Assembly (NCBI RefSeq): GCF_031755915.1
Contig: NC_083390.1
Span: 16,709,001-16,773,000 of the forward strand
Length of the DNA stretch: 64,000 nt
Source of the DNA: Ziziphus jujuba
Taxonomy: Eukaryota; Streptophyta; Magnoliopsida; Rosales; Rhamnaceae
Reading direction: 5' to 3'
The notes beneath the pieces were generated by a model, which was not told where the DNA came from, searched no databases, and saw only the letters and a program-made list of their open reading frames with translations. This document shows positions 33,137-45,380 of the stretch, piece by piece. Every line of letters begins with the position of its first letter. The first letter of the stretch is position 1. Made by a program: the position numbers and the translations under genes.

Positions 33137-35465
33137 GAGCTTTGACTCATGCATGGTTGTGAAGTACTCTTCGATACGAGTCCGTAGACTAGCGGTACAT
33201 CCGATTTGGACATATGGTTTGAAAGTTATGGACCTGTAGAGTTTTTCAAATACTATATTATTTTAATATTATTTTTAAACGTATAACAATGTGCCACGTA
33301 TGACTTAATAAATGTGACCATGTGTCACCATGTCGAGATGTCACATGTCAACCATGCTTAATACCATATTATTTTATTATTGTTATTTTATATAATAATA
33401 TTATTTTTTAATATTATTTAATTATTTTATTTTATTTTTATTTCTTTTTTTTTCTTTTCCCCACGTGGGAAAAAAGGGCCACAGGCCCCTTCCCCTTCTT
33501 CTTCTTCTTTCTTTCCTTCTTTTTTCCTTCCCACCGGCTATCTCTCTCTCTCTCTCTCCCGTGTTCATCTTTCTCCGGCCACCACAAGCCACACGCACTG
33601 GCCATCGTCCAAGACCACACGCCGGCGAGCTCACCAGCCAAATTTTTTGGCTGCCGGCCGGCCGGCGACGCGCCCAGATCGGGCCGGTGAAATTGGCGGC
33701 GGCGGGTTGAATTTTTCGGGCGATTCTCACCGTTTCCGGCCAGCCCAGTCCAAATTGCCACCCCTTTCCCCCTATTTTGGGTCCTCTGAGTTCAATTATG
33801 GTCTCCAATCGTTTAAATTCGAAGTGGTTCGTGAGATACGAGGAGATCAAGACCAACTGAAGCTTTCGGGCCAAATTAGGCCACCGCCGGTCGAATTGAG
33901 CTCAATGGAGGTCGATAATGTGATCCTCATCTCACAAGCTTTCCATAGACATATAATTTGTCAATTTTGGTTAACATTTGTGTTAGACCCCCCGGGTACC
34001 GGGTATTATTTACCCGAATAAAATATTAATTTATTTGACTGTGTGTGAATTGTGTTCTAGGAGCACGGGGTGAGTCGTGGAATTGATCCCATGGAGGATC
34101 TTAGGTTAATTGCGTGCTTCAGGTGAGTGACCCACTTTTAAAAATATTTTGGGGCAATTAATTATATTTAATTGGTGTTTAATTGATATTTGAAATTTTG
34201 CTGATGTGGTGCAATTTAATTATAATTGTGAAAAATTATTATTTTATTGTGATTTAATTTTATTTATTACGCATGAGCAAGGTATTTTCAGTAATAAATC
34301 GTATGTGGTTTTAATATTGTTTTTGGGCATAATTGGTTTAAATATTTTAAGGAAATTATTTGTTTAATTGGTGGTTTAAATTTTATAATTATGCCCGTGG
34401 CATATTATTTGTTGGACCTCGTGTTACGAGAAAAATTAGATTTTTATTGTTATTGATGTTTTCGTACCGGGTATGTTAAAGAAAAATATGTGGGATGGTA
34501 AATTTGAAAATTGGTATATTTCCCACGGTGATTTTGGAAAATCGGTACGGTTATGATTAATTTAATAATTATTTTAGACGCACTCATACAGTATTGGTGT
34601 TCCGATGTATATGTGGTTAGCGTGCAAGTTATTATGTCTCCCGTGAGTTGCCATTGGACCTTGGGCAGGCAAGTTTGATATTGGCCACAGCTGTCCCCCT
34701 CCTTAGCCGGGATGACGGTTTCAGCAGCAGTACTGCCAGGACGCCGAAGTGCCATTTGGGGTATTTATCTACTATTTATTAAATTGTTTGATCCCTTGGT
34801 TTTCGGGAAATACGAATATTGGGTTTTGGGAAAATGTTTTAAAAGGGGAACATTTCCAACGGAGTGAATAGTGAGGGTTTTGAGAGAAAGTATTACCTTC
34901 AAATGTTTATTTATTTATTTATTTAATTGTTGGTATTAATTAAATTCCTTTATTTGTTATATTATTAATATTAAAAGTGTTCAGTAGATAGGGTCACTCA
35001 CTGATATGATTAGCATCTCATATTCTTAAATTCCGTTCCCTTAGGTCCAGGTTGGGAGACGTTGATCGTCCGGGGCGAGCCCGACGTCTCACTTCGTTGC
35101 TGAAAGTCCAAGAAGTATTTCTTCCATTTTTCCTCTCCATCTTGTATTACTTCTTATTTGTTATCGTATTAATTCCATATTTATTGTATAATGCTCTATA
35201 TACTGTATTGGACGTTTAGTTATTAATTATGTACTGATTTACTGTTATTCACTTGGAGCGCTGTAAATTTGTGGAATTATATTGTCGTAACGTGGAAGGA
35301 ATAAGAGGATGTTTTTAGAAGTGTGTTTTCAGTGCAGGAAAATTTTGGTTAGTCCTACCCTTAGGGGAGGTACTGCTGGATTTTCCGTTGGAAGGTTCGG
35401 TGGTATTTCCCTGGGATCAGGGCTTGTCTAGGGTTCCGATGAGGAATTTTGGACGGGTCCTGACA
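33137..35465 (+). mobile_element. Large LTR, plus orientation, truncated at its 5' end
   Basis: The sequence starts at GAGCTTTGACTCATGCATGG, which corresponds to about position 48981 of the intact LTR at 48710, so roughly the first 270 bases are missing. It ends with GGACGGGTCCTGACA at 35465. The CT-rich and CCGG-rich part is at 33480-33900. Its start is fused head to head with the minus-strand LTR on its left, so the pair forms a large imperfect palindrome. Confidence 0.75.
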
Positions 35466-35482
35466 GTTCAGTCAGAAGCAGC

Positions 35483-35878
35483 TGTGAGATCCCACACGGG
35501 TTGGAAAGGGGAACGAAGCATGGCTTATAAGCGTGTAGATACCTTTCCCTTGTAGACGCGTTTTAAACCCGTGAGGGCTAGGTTATCGGAGGATTCCCAG
35601 GCCCAAAGTGGACAATATCTACATGCGGGTGGTTTGGATTGTCACAGATGGTATTAGAGCCAGTACCCGGATCGGTGTGCCAGTGAGGATGCTAGGCCCC
35701 AAGCAGGGAGGATTGTGAGATCCCACATCGGTTGGAAAGGGGAATGAAGCATGGATTATAAGCGTGTGGATACCTTTCCCTTGTAGACGCATTTTAAACC
35801 CGTGAGGGCTGGGTTATAAGAGGATTTTCCAGGTCCAAAGCGGACAATATCTACATGCGGGTGGTCTAGGCTGTCACA
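35483..35878 (+). mobile_element. TRIM retroelement, 164/165-bp LTRs, 67-bp interior
   Basis: Two close direct repeats, 35483-35646 and 35714-35878, both start TGTGAGATCCCAC and end TGTCACA. The interior begins GATGGTATTAGAGCC (35647), the initiator-Met tRNA primer-binding site with one change. TGTGAGATCCCACATCGGTTGG repeats of this type are common short LTRs in dicot genomes. There is no coding capacity, so the element depends on others. No matching 5-bp target duplication is seen, and GATGG after the right LTR resembles the start of another interior copy, so the right border may be a recombination scar. Confidence 0.75.
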
Positions 35879-35884
35879 GATGGA

Positions 35885-38394
35885 AAGAGTCAAACCCAGA
35901 TTTCTCTCCATTCTGACCTCTGTTTGTCTCACCACCAGTCCCGTTGAGTCACCCATTCCCCAATCTACCTTCCCACCAAAAATCACGACCAGTGGCCACC
36001 GAACGCGTCGCCGGTGGTGACGGGTTCTGGTGACCACGACTGCTCTTCGGGAAATCGACTTTCCGGTGAGTTTCCAGTTGCACTGCCCATCATTTTCCAC
36101 TAATTCCGACCCTCTAAACCCATATCCATTGTCCACTTTCCTCAATTCTTAACGGATTGTGAGAATTGAAGGCCTAAAATCCGAGAGCTTTCCAGCGAGA
36201 TTCCGGCCACCTCGGGTCCGATCTTCTGGAAGTAAGATCAGATTCGTAATCCTCATTTCACAAGCTTCTATTCGGAGCACGTGTGCGTCGTGGAATTGAT
36301 CTCATAGAGGATCTTTGCTTAATTGCGTGCGCGAGGTGAGTGATCCACCTTCAAACTTAATTTCGGGTGTTAAATTATATTTATTTTGTGATAATTAAAT
36401 GTTTGGATTTAATATTTATGTGTTAAATATTTAGCAAAATTATATTTGAAATTTTGATGGCACAATTTGAATAAATTGAAATGTATATGTGTATTAAATA
36501 ATATATGATTTTTGACAAATTATGGAAATTTAGATTTTATGGAAATTTGATATTTAAAGGAATTGTGATTTTAATATTAATTGATTTATTGTGGAATTTA
36601 TTTGTGAGTTTATTTTGATTAATAAAAATGCATTTATATGGATTTATGAATTTTAGAAATTTTATGGGATTTTAATAAAATTATGCCTATCTTGAATTTT
36701 AAGGATTTAAGGATATTATTTTAAAAGTTATGCTTAGGCATTTGAATATTGTGGATTGGAAAATTGATGCATTTGAAAGTTGATGGATTTGAAATTGATG
36801 GAAATTGTGCGATGGATTTATGACGATGATTTATAAAGGAATTATAGAAAATTTACGGGTTTAATTGGATGGAATAAACCCGGTGTTATTTATGAGATTT
36901 TGAGATTTGAAAATAAATATATTAATTTTATGATTTTTAGATGCACCATACACGTATTGGTGTTTTTTATACATGGATATAATTAGCGCGCAGGTAGATG
37001 TGATGAGTGCACAGATAGGTGTGAGTAGTGCACAAGTGATTATGGGGTTGTCCTATGATTGCCATCGGATGAGGGTAGACCGCTCCTCTATGGCCGGGAC
37101 ACCTGTTTGCAGCGGTGCGGTGTGATGCCATGCGACTGTATTCCGATTTCTCTCTTTAACTTCCTGTCTGGCGGTGCTCGGGATGTTGGGTACCGTTGGC
37201 GCCACTGGTATATAGTGGGTGTATCAAGTGGTTTTTGAAACATGATTTTCAAAATAAATATTTTGAAATTATATTTAAATTAGAATGTATTTAATGTTGT
37301 TTTTATTATTTATTTCAATTGGAGATTTTAATACAAATTTTATGGGATTTTATTATATTTTTAATTACCTATTTATATTAATGTTTTAACAATGCATTTT
37401 ATCTTGATTTTACTATTTACATTGATTTGATGATTTTAAAGAGATCTTACTATGTTCTTACCATTTATTTTGAATAGAGGTTTTAATTTGATTTAATTTT
37501 TTCTTTGCTTAATTGTTCAATAAATTGATTTATTTTAATTACTTAATTATTCTATGAATTGTTTTAATGTGAGTTTTATTAATATTTCGGTATTAATTGT
37601 TATGACATGCATTAATTATTTAGTAATTGTTATAAGTTATTTTTATTTCTATTTGTTTCATTATAAATTTTGGATCCTTGAATTTTCATGTTTTATTGAA
37701 AAATTATTGACTAATTGTTTTCCTTGATTTTTGGGGCATAAAATATTGGATTTTGCGAAAATATTTTAAAAAGAAAACTTTTCCAACTGAGTGAATCGTG
37801 AGGGTTTTGAGAGAAAATATTATTTTTAACCACCTATTATTTATTTACTTATTTATTATTAATCAATTAATTAAGTTATTTACCCTTTTATTATTATTAT
37901 TATTATTGTATAGTAGATTGGGTTACTCACTGGGATGATTAGCATCTCATATTTTTAAATTCCGTTCCCCTAGACCCAGGTTGGGAGACGTTGATCGTCC
38001 GGGACGAGCCGGACGTCTCAGTTCATGGCCGAAAGTTCAAGAAGCATTTCCTCCATTTTTCCTCTCCATCTTGTATTGCTTTATCTGTTATTGTATTAAA
38101 GTCATATTCATTTGTATAACGCTCTGTATGTGAATTGGACAGATATTTGTTTAATTGCTTACTGATTCCCTGCTATTATTTTGGAGTGCTGTAAATTTGT
38201 GGAAACAAATTGTAGTAAGGTGGGTGGAATAAGGTGATGTTTATTAGAGTGTGTTTTATGTGTAGTGAATTTTGTTGTAAGTCCTGCCCTTAGGCGAGAT
38301 GCTGCCGGATTTTCCGTTGGAAGGTTCGGTGGTGTTTTCCTGGGATCAGGACTTGTCTAGAATTTCGGTGAGAAATTTTAGACGGGTCCTGACA
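35885..38394 (+). mobile_element. Large LTR, plus orientation, missing its 5' third
   Basis: It is similar to the intact LTR at 48710 from about its base 870 onward: CCACCAAAAATCACGACC.GTGGCCACCG, TCTTCTGGAAGTAAGA, GTGGAATTGATCTCATAGAGG, GGTTGGGAGACGTTGATCGTCCGG, and the end GACGGGTCCTGACA (38394). It lies directly behind the TRIM. Its middle has grown by AT-rich sequence (36350-36950). It carries no gene. Confidence 0.7.
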
Positions 38395-38661
38395 TCTTGA
38401 ATCGCCTATCTCTATACTGTCATTACAAAAAGATTTAATGTGGGATGAAAAAGTGATTGATGTGATTTTAAAATGATTGATGTGATTTAATATTTTGATT
38501 TTTTTAATTTTATTTTTGTTACACATCAAAAAGTTTACATAAGAACTATGTAGAAATAGGTAGTCCAAGGACCATATGATTTTATCTTCTTTTAGGACAT
38601 CTCTCCACTCTCTCTTCTTTCTTTCCTCTATAGCTCTCCATCTTCTCCATCTCTTCTATAA

Positions 38662-38692
<31 letters not shown>

Positions 38693-40391
38693 CTCCATAA
38701 CTCTTTCTCTTTTCTGTCTTTTTCCTCTAAAACTCTTTCTCTCTCCATTCTCTCTTGCTCCTCTCTTTCATGTTGATGAAATACTACATGTAGATTTTTT
38801 TTCCCCTTTTGCAAATTGCTAAGTCAAATATAAGGAAGTTTATATTTTTTTTCCTTCCATATTTTTCGCCTCATTTCTCCTCTAAATTTTTTTCCTTCCA
38901 TCATTCTAATATTCAAATAAAGCTTAAAGGTATTAAAGAAAATTATAGGTTATAGTATAAGTGGATTTAATTTTAAGTCATTAAAGGTAAAGTAGATATA
39001 AATTATTGATGTAGTTAGCAAAAACAAATCTTAAAATGGGTGTATATAGTTTGTAGTTCAGCTAGTATATTTTGTAGTGTGAATGGTACCACTCTTTACA
39101 AATCCATTTATCAATCATTTTTCTCCTTTTTTATGTTGCTTATAAAATGACAAAGATATCCTATATCAATTTATAAATAAAAATTTCAAACGCACCCTTT
39201 CGAAAATATTTTTTAAATAAATTATATATAAGCATCATAAAAATTTATTCAATAACACATGATTGCACAAGAATATTTAGAACAAAAGTATTAATTATAA
39301 TTATTTTATCAAAATTTTAAACTTATAATATTAGTATAAAATTAGTTATGAAAACAAAAAGTTAATAGTAATTCTTGTACATTCATAAATAATAATTCTT
39401 TAAGGCCACTTTGCAAAATTAATAAGAAAAAATATCAATTATAAATAATAGTTAAAAATAGAGTCATTAGCTCGGTTAGTCTCTAAACTATACTTCTAGT
39501 GCCCTTTTTTTTTTTTTTTTTTTGGGTCCATTTTGGTTTTTCAACTTCAGTTTTTGATTCACTTTTTGTCTATAATATTTTTGAGATCTACTGTGTACTT
39601 AAAATGCAATATGCAAATATCTCATGAGATTGTTTGATTTTGAAATTTTATTATTATTATTTTTGTTTCTGTATACTGTATGTCTTAAAGCTGTCAAATA
39701 TTAAATTAAAAAATAATTTAAAGATTAAAGTGCAACTATAGACATAATTTAAGCAATAACAAAATCAATAACTCAAATATATATTAATAAGATATAATTA
39801 TTAAATAATATTAAAAAATGAATATAAACAAATAATAAGACTGTTTTGTGTAAATGGAATAAATTATTAAAAAATATAAAATGGGATAATAGTTGGGGAA
39901 AAAAGTGTCTATGGAATCCGATACCACTCCAAATAGAAAAATATTTTAGTGGGGCAGACGCACGATGCACCATATTCACATGTAAATGGATCCTATATGT
40001 GTATGCGATTAAAGTGTATGTATGGTACGCCCAACATATCAAGATTTTCTCCTCCAAATACCCTATGTTAACAATATGCCACTTTGCTCATCATCCCCAT
40101 TAATTTTTATTTATTTATTGAAAAGGTAACACGGTATGGCTTTTGGCTTCTCCATCTCTATCAGAGGCACACGAAACTCTTATCCGATCAAGAACCCTTT
40201 AATCTTTACTTCCACATCAACTCTGTTCTTGTAATGCAATTTTCGATTTGAACTAGGCCCACCCATACGTATACTTGCCTTTTTCAATTTCGATTGTTCC
40301 CTCTATGGATTTAGGTTTGGTGCACAAAGGATGCATCGTTATAACACCTGAGATCTTACACTCCATGGTGGATTTAACAGGAAAAAGCCAA

Positions 40392-40425
<34 letters not shown>

Positions 40426-41296
40426 TAAAATGATTTGCAAATCTCGGTGCGGCCTTCGAGATGGTTGGGGTTTTGCTTTTTCGTTTTAATTATTTATCTT
40501 TTTAACCTTTGAACTTTTGTTCTTATTCACAATGAAGATGGAGATAGATGAAATATTCATGGAAAAAAATGAATGTCATAAGGGAGCCTCATGGAACAAA
40601 AACTTTTTATACCTAATTTTTAGGTGATAATACGATGTAACAAACCGTTTATTATTGAATATATAATTAAATTTATGTAGGATTTATATGTTTTATTTTA
40701 TTGTCATATGATATCATTTATGATTAATGACAAAATATAGTTATTGAATAAGATTAGAGGTGTCGATCATTACATTGGATTAGCAAACGAAGGCATGCAT
40801 GTAGCTAATCAGAAGGTTCAATTAGATAAAGTCAGATGTTGCCTTGTATGTTAATTGTAAGTCGATGATTAAGGTGTCATTTGGAAATATAGTCTCTTTT
40901 TTGTTTCATGTTTTTCATTTTTGTTTATTTTTATTTTTGGTTTGGACATTCAAAAAATGCTTGGAAGTTTCTAAAATTCTTGCATCACTATTTCAACAAA
41001 TTGTCTACCATTATAATTCATTTTCCTTTATTAGTTTTTACTTTAAAAAAATAAAATAATAAATTAGCTGCAAACTAATTAATATTCAATTGCTAAAACA
41101 TCAAATAGAACATAATATTTAATAAATCGCCTATTATTGTTCTATTACGGATGGTCCTGAATAAGAAGATTTTCATTCAATGGGATAATAGAATAATATA
41201 ATTATATTTTACATATATGATGCAGTTCAATGAATTCTCTTTATATAAACATTTATTGCTAAGCAGAAGCATATTTTTCACGTCAATCTAAGCACC
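38395..41296. other. AT-rich intergenic DNA downstream of UGT-4
   Basis: No gene I can support. A (CT)n microsatellite lies at 38662-38689 in a CT-rich stretch (38590-38770). Poly(T) is at 39507-39523 and (AAT)n near 40395-40420. A minus-strand AATAAA (TTTATT, 41252-41257) lies about 40 bases past the UGT-4 stop and is the likely poly(A) signal. Confidence 0.55.
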
Positions 41297-42724
41297 TTAA
41301 TTTAAAAGTAGGCGCAATTCTTTGACGAGCTGATCCAAATCCCTGCATGAGCTCTCAGTGTCACTTACCGCTTCAAAAGCCTGATCCCTCATCTCTCTGA
41401 CTTTCACTCTGTGTGGGTTATCCACGTTACACATTGACTCATCAATCACCTTTCCCAACTCAGCCGAGTCAGGCACTCCATCATCGCCTTCGCAGACCTT
41501 TAACGCAACACCCATTTCGTCCACCAGAAGCTTAGAATTCAGATAATGATCAGCCTCCATTGGCCAAGTGAATATCATCACTCCAGCTGCTATCCCTTCC
41601 ATTAATGAGTTCCAACCCGAATAACTCAGAAACCCCCAAACCGCTCTGTGTTTCAGTATCATCAGCTGCGGAACCCATGACCTCACCACCAGTCCTTTCC
41701 CTTGGATTCTTTCTTCGAACCCGTCCGGAACGACGCCGTATCCTTCTTCCATTTCTCGTTCCGTAACACCAGTTTTTACAACCCATATAAACCTAGTCCT
41801 GCTCTGCTCGAGTGCCGAAGCCAAAGCTTCCATTTGTTTTCTCTTCAACAATTTCTGACTCCCGAAACAAACGTAAAGCACGGATCCATCAGCACACCCT
41901 TCAAGCCAGCTTAAAACATCACCGCCGCAGCCATGGAAATTGTTATCCGGTATCCCCCGTTCCAAACTTTGAGGTAAAGTAAACAAGTTCAATGGCCCCA
42001 CACCGAAGCTTCGATGGTGTCCCGTTCTCATTCTCAAATGGTCTAAAAATTCGCCTTCCAAAAAATCAAAGCTATTAAAAACAAGTCCCCAACTTGAACC
42101 ATTTGCTATGAAACCATGTCTAACCATCCTCGAATCGGGATCGGATTCGTCGAACAACCGGATTATAGAAGGCATATGCTCCTGCTTGAAAGAAGGTGAT
42201 TTCGGGAGCTCATGGAACTCGACGACCGGTAAAGAGCGAACTGTCTTTATATTGCGCCAGCAGTAGTCAAACAATGAGGCTATGGCAACCCGGTTGGAGA
42301 AGAAACAGATTCGCGGAATCTTAATCTGATCGGCGAGTTTCTGAGTCCAGCCGAGGAAGAAATCGGAGATGATGGCCACAGGAGGGTTGGTGTGGGAGTT
42401 GAACCACTCTACGATGGGGTCGTGGAGCTTGGACAAGGCGTTGACCATGGCGATGTTTCCACACACTCCGATTTCCCTGATGTTCTCTAACCCGGGAGGT
42501 AGTTTGGGGTGGGGAGGAAGCGGAAGGACTAAGGTTTCGATGGTTGGGTGGACGGTGAGAAGTGGGTGGAGAGCTGGAAGGTTCTTGGGGGTGACCAAGA
42601 TGGTTATGGCTATGTTGCGGAGAGAGAGTTGGTGGGTGAGATCGAGGAGTACGAGAGAGTGGCCTTGAGCTGGATATGGAAATACAAGAACATGTGGTCG
42701 GCTTCCGCCGGCGGTGATTGACAT
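41297..42724 (-). CDS. UGT-4: family-1 UDP-glycosyltransferase with variant PSPG box
   Basis: This is an intact single-exon frame of 475 residues, close to UGT-5 and UGT-3. The catalytic pair His22 (FPYPAQGH) and Asp121 (IISDFFLGWT) is kept. The PSPG box spans Trp350 to His393, with Tyr368-Ser369 in place of His-Cys and a final Asp-His, as in its two sisters. The GVGPLNL motif is preceded by SF where the other copies have IY or VY, close to the domain linker. The frame has no internal damage and ends ELRLLLN. Neighbouring DNA holds a truncated-LTR nest on its downstream side and an element with long inverted repeats on its upstream side. The leader is purine-rich on the plus strand. Donor other than UDP-glucose is likely by the final His; the acceptor is unknown. 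Confidence 0.93.
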   Translation of the reverse strand: MSITAGGSRPHVLVFPYPAQGHSLVLLDLTHQLSLRNIAITILVTPKNLPALHPLLTVHPTIETLVLPLPPHPKLPPGLENIREIGVCGNIAMVNALSKLHDPIVEWFNSHTNPPVAIISDFFLGWTQKLADQIKIPRICFFSNRVAIASLFDYCWRNIKTVRSLPVVEFHELPKSPSFKQEHMPSIIRLFDESDPDSRMVRHGFIANGSSWGLVFNSFDFLEGEFLDHLRMRTGHHRSFGVGPLNLFTLPQSLERGIPDNNFHGCGGDVLSWLEGCADGSVLYVCFGSQKLLKRKQMEALASALEQSRTRFIWVVKTGVTEREMEEGYGVVPDGFEERIQGKGLVVRSWVPQLMILKHRAVWGFLSYSGWNSLMEGIAAGVMIFTWPMEADHYLNSKLLVDEMGVALKVCEGDDGVPDSAELGKVIDESMCNVDNPHRVKVREMRDQAFEAVSDTESSCRDLDQLVKELRLLLN

Positions 42725-43418
42725 TGTTGCCGGTGTCGACGACTTAAAAAATAGAGAGGAAAGTAAAAAAAGGTTTGGATCTCTGATCTCTGGTGTTAAG
42801 AGTGGGGGGTGTGGACATGGCTTTATGTGTTTATTAATTATTAATTAGAAATAATTTTGGTTCTTTGGAAGTAAGCTAAGGATTTTGCAGGAAGGATATT
42901 GAAATAAAATCATGTCTATTTTATTAGATTTTGCACAAAAGTATATCAGAAATGAAACATTATTTTATTTCTCTGTATGTAAGGGGGAAAAAATGATCTT
43001 TTGCCACTGTCACAATTATTAAAGAATTCATATCTCACTATCTAAAAATATTAATTTTTTCAAATTAAATTTTTAAATAAAAAACAAATGATACGTAATT
43101 AAATAAACAAATGATACGTAATTAAATATAATTAATGAATAAGAATCATTTTAGTCAATGATTTCACTTAGTAATCATCTCATAACATTATTGGTGTCAT
43201 TTCAAGGGGGGGAAAAAAAAAGAACATTATTGGTGTTATTATAGTATTATAACATACTAGTTTGTTCATGTAGATATGCTTTATGTTCAAGTGGGAGTAT
43301 ATGTATGTTAACCATGGAAAGCTCTACATAGGGTCCGGTGCCGCCCTCAATTATTTTTGCCCCATTTTGATTTTTGTATAATTTTTGTTTATTAAAATAT
43401 TATCTAACTAATATATAG
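42725..43418. other. UGT-4 upstream region
   Basis: No gene is seen. ACAAATGATACGTAATTAAATA occurs twice in tandem at about 43085-43134. The last 100 bases (CTCTACATAGGGTCCGGTGCC... TATCTAACTAATATATAG, 43321-43418) recur at 44489-44590, and in part at 57768, so they belong to an older duplicated block into which the next element inserted. Confidence 0.5.
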
Positions 43419-44459
43419 ATAGAGTGGGTCTACAATAAGGACCGACCAAATGGCTACAATCCGGACTAAAACTGTGAAACAAATGGGAGCCCTTGGATTT
43501 TCAGCATTGGCATGAATGGTCCAAATCCATACTTTATCACGTGTGAATTTTTGCCAATTCAGCCATTCCCACTTGCATCAGGTTCCATTCCCACTCGCAT
43601 CATCTAGAACCAGCTTTGCGAAAATTCCAAATCGCAATAGCTCTCACACCAGCTCTCGCACCAGCTTTGCCAAATCGCACCAGCTCTGCCAAGCAATTTT
43701 ACAAATGAGTTCGATGAGGATGATGAAGTATATTATGATAGTGACTCAACAATCCCCCTGGGTTCATTACCCATTGATCGAATAGCAAAGAAGCTCAATG
43801 AGGATTAATATAAGTTTTGTTTACATGTCCTTTATTTTTTCCTTTGTTTTTTTTTTTTTTTTTATTGGATAGAAATTCAAACTTGTAAATTTTTTTTGGA
43901 GAAAGCTAGTCAATTTTCCAAAATAGCTTATAAATTGTTTAAAAATAAAAATAATAATAATAAGTGGTGAATGGAATTAGTTGCAGAGGAATTTATGTTT
44001 TCCTTTCCAAAATTTCTTCATCGGATGAATTAGCTGTAAATCTTTATTTTTTAGATAGTGGGGTTGAAACGGTGGAGAAAACTTTCAGATTTAACCTAAT
44101 CCCTAGCTAGAAGCAGTAGAGAATCAGTGACAGGGTTGGCTGGTGGAAGCAGGTCTGGCCGATGATAGCAAGTCTTGCCGGTGGAAGCAGTGAAGAGTGG
44201 TTGGAATGGTGGGGAACGGCTGGAGATGGCAATGGCTTAACGTCGGTTGAATGGTGGAAATGTGGAAGCAGAGGAAGCAGAGGAAAAGAGAAGAGGAGAA
44301 GAGAAGAGAAAGGGAGATTTCGGGTAAAAATTCACAAGTGATGAAGTATGGATCTGGATTGTTCATGCCAATGCTGAAAATCCAAGGGCTCCCATTTGCT
44401 TCACGTTTTTGGTCCGAATTGTAGCCATCTGGTCAATCCTTATTGTAGACCCACTCTAT
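43419..44459. mobile_element. MULE-like element with ~150-bp terminal inverted repeats
   Basis: The left end ATAGAGTGGGTCTACAATAAGGA continues through GGGAGCCCTTGGATTTTCAG and TCCATACTTTATCAC.TGTGAATTTTT. The right end is its reverse complement with a few mismatches, up to CCACTCTAT near 44459. Long, well-kept inverted repeats around a 0.75-kb non-coding interior fit a non-autonomous Mutator-like element. The interior repeats ACCAGCT.TGCCAAATCGCA-type motifs (43610-43690). The insertion lies in (TA)n DNA, so its 9-bp target duplication cannot be assigned with confidence. Confidence 0.65.
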
Positions 44460-45035
44460 ATATATATATATATATATATATAATGGGACGCTCTACGTAC
44501 GGTTCAGTGCCCCCTAATTTTTTTTCCCTACTTTTTGATTTTATTAATAATTTTTGTTTATTAAAATAATATCTAACTAAAATACATATATATATTCACT
44601 CTCAATTCACTAACACATACTATTACCCCAAAAAAAAAAAATTCACTACCAAAAAAAAAAAAAATTCCCTCTTAGAGAAACTTCTTGCTCAAAAATGAAA
44701 ACTGTTTCCTTTAGTTTTCTTTTTTCTTTCTGCTCAAACTCTTGCCAAGGCATCATGTGCCCCACAGTAGTGTGTACTTTGAGCTTATACATATGTAAAT
44801 CCAAGTTAAAGAACATTTGGAAATCTAATATCTCACTAATATAGAAAATATTATGTTTTACCGTTAATAAATTAATTAAAAAATAAAATAAAAAAACAGC
44901 GACTTTGTTACGAGTTGTTGTCAGGGGGACCTTAAGCTGTAGTTATGCTGGTACAGAAATGTTACTACCACCATTTAGGGACTAATCTATATTATTATTC
45001 TAAAGTTTTGATTCTGTTGGATAAAGAAAATTGAA

Positions 45036-45066
<31 letters not shown>

Positions 45067-45087
45067 TGTATTTTCTGGATTGATTGG
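44460..45087. other. Intergenic DNA with duplicated flanks
   Basis: No gene is seen. (TA)n runs are at 44457-44482 and 45039-45068. The block 44735-44840 (CTTGCCAAGGCATCATGTGCCCCACAGTAGTGTGTACTTTGAG... CATTTGGAAATCTAATATCTCAC) is another copy of the flank found near 24350, 25930 and 19340. Confidence 0.5.
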
Positions 45088-45375
45088 GAAATTAAATAAG
45101 AGTTAGAGGAATCAAGTGCATTTCCGTGTGGATCACGCATACAGCATTAATGTTAAGTTCACACATTTAGCATTACTATACAACAATTCTTCTTTTGAAA
45201 TATAAAATATTTTAAATTAGCTAATAGCTTTAGTTATTTATACTCGGGCGTAATGCACAAGCACAGATAAGTACATATAACTATGTTTACAATTTTCTTT
45301 TTTTTCTTTTTTTAAAGAAAGATAGCACCTAAATATTCATATTTCAGCAATCATTTACACAAAACAATAAAAATG
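45088..45375. promoter_or_regulatory. Orphan copy of the UGT-2 upstream block
   Basis: It is collinear with 8940-9310: TTAAATAAGAGTTAGAGGAATC, GTGCATTTCCGTGTGGATC (the G-box decayed by one base to CCGTGTG), ACAGCATTAATGTTAAG, ATAAAATATTTTAAATTAGCTA, TGCACAAGCA.AGAT, GTTTACAATTTT, GCACCTAAATATTCA. No UGT follows on the minus strand to the left. It is either the relic of a lost UGT copy or DNA displaced by rearrangement. Confidence 0.5.
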
Positions 45376-45380
45376 AAATT

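Noticed and set aside
33422..34021. Open frames on both strands near the CT-rich stretch
   Set aside because: They are part of the plus-oriented truncated LTR. They are low-complexity and Arg/Lys-rich, with no recognisable domain.
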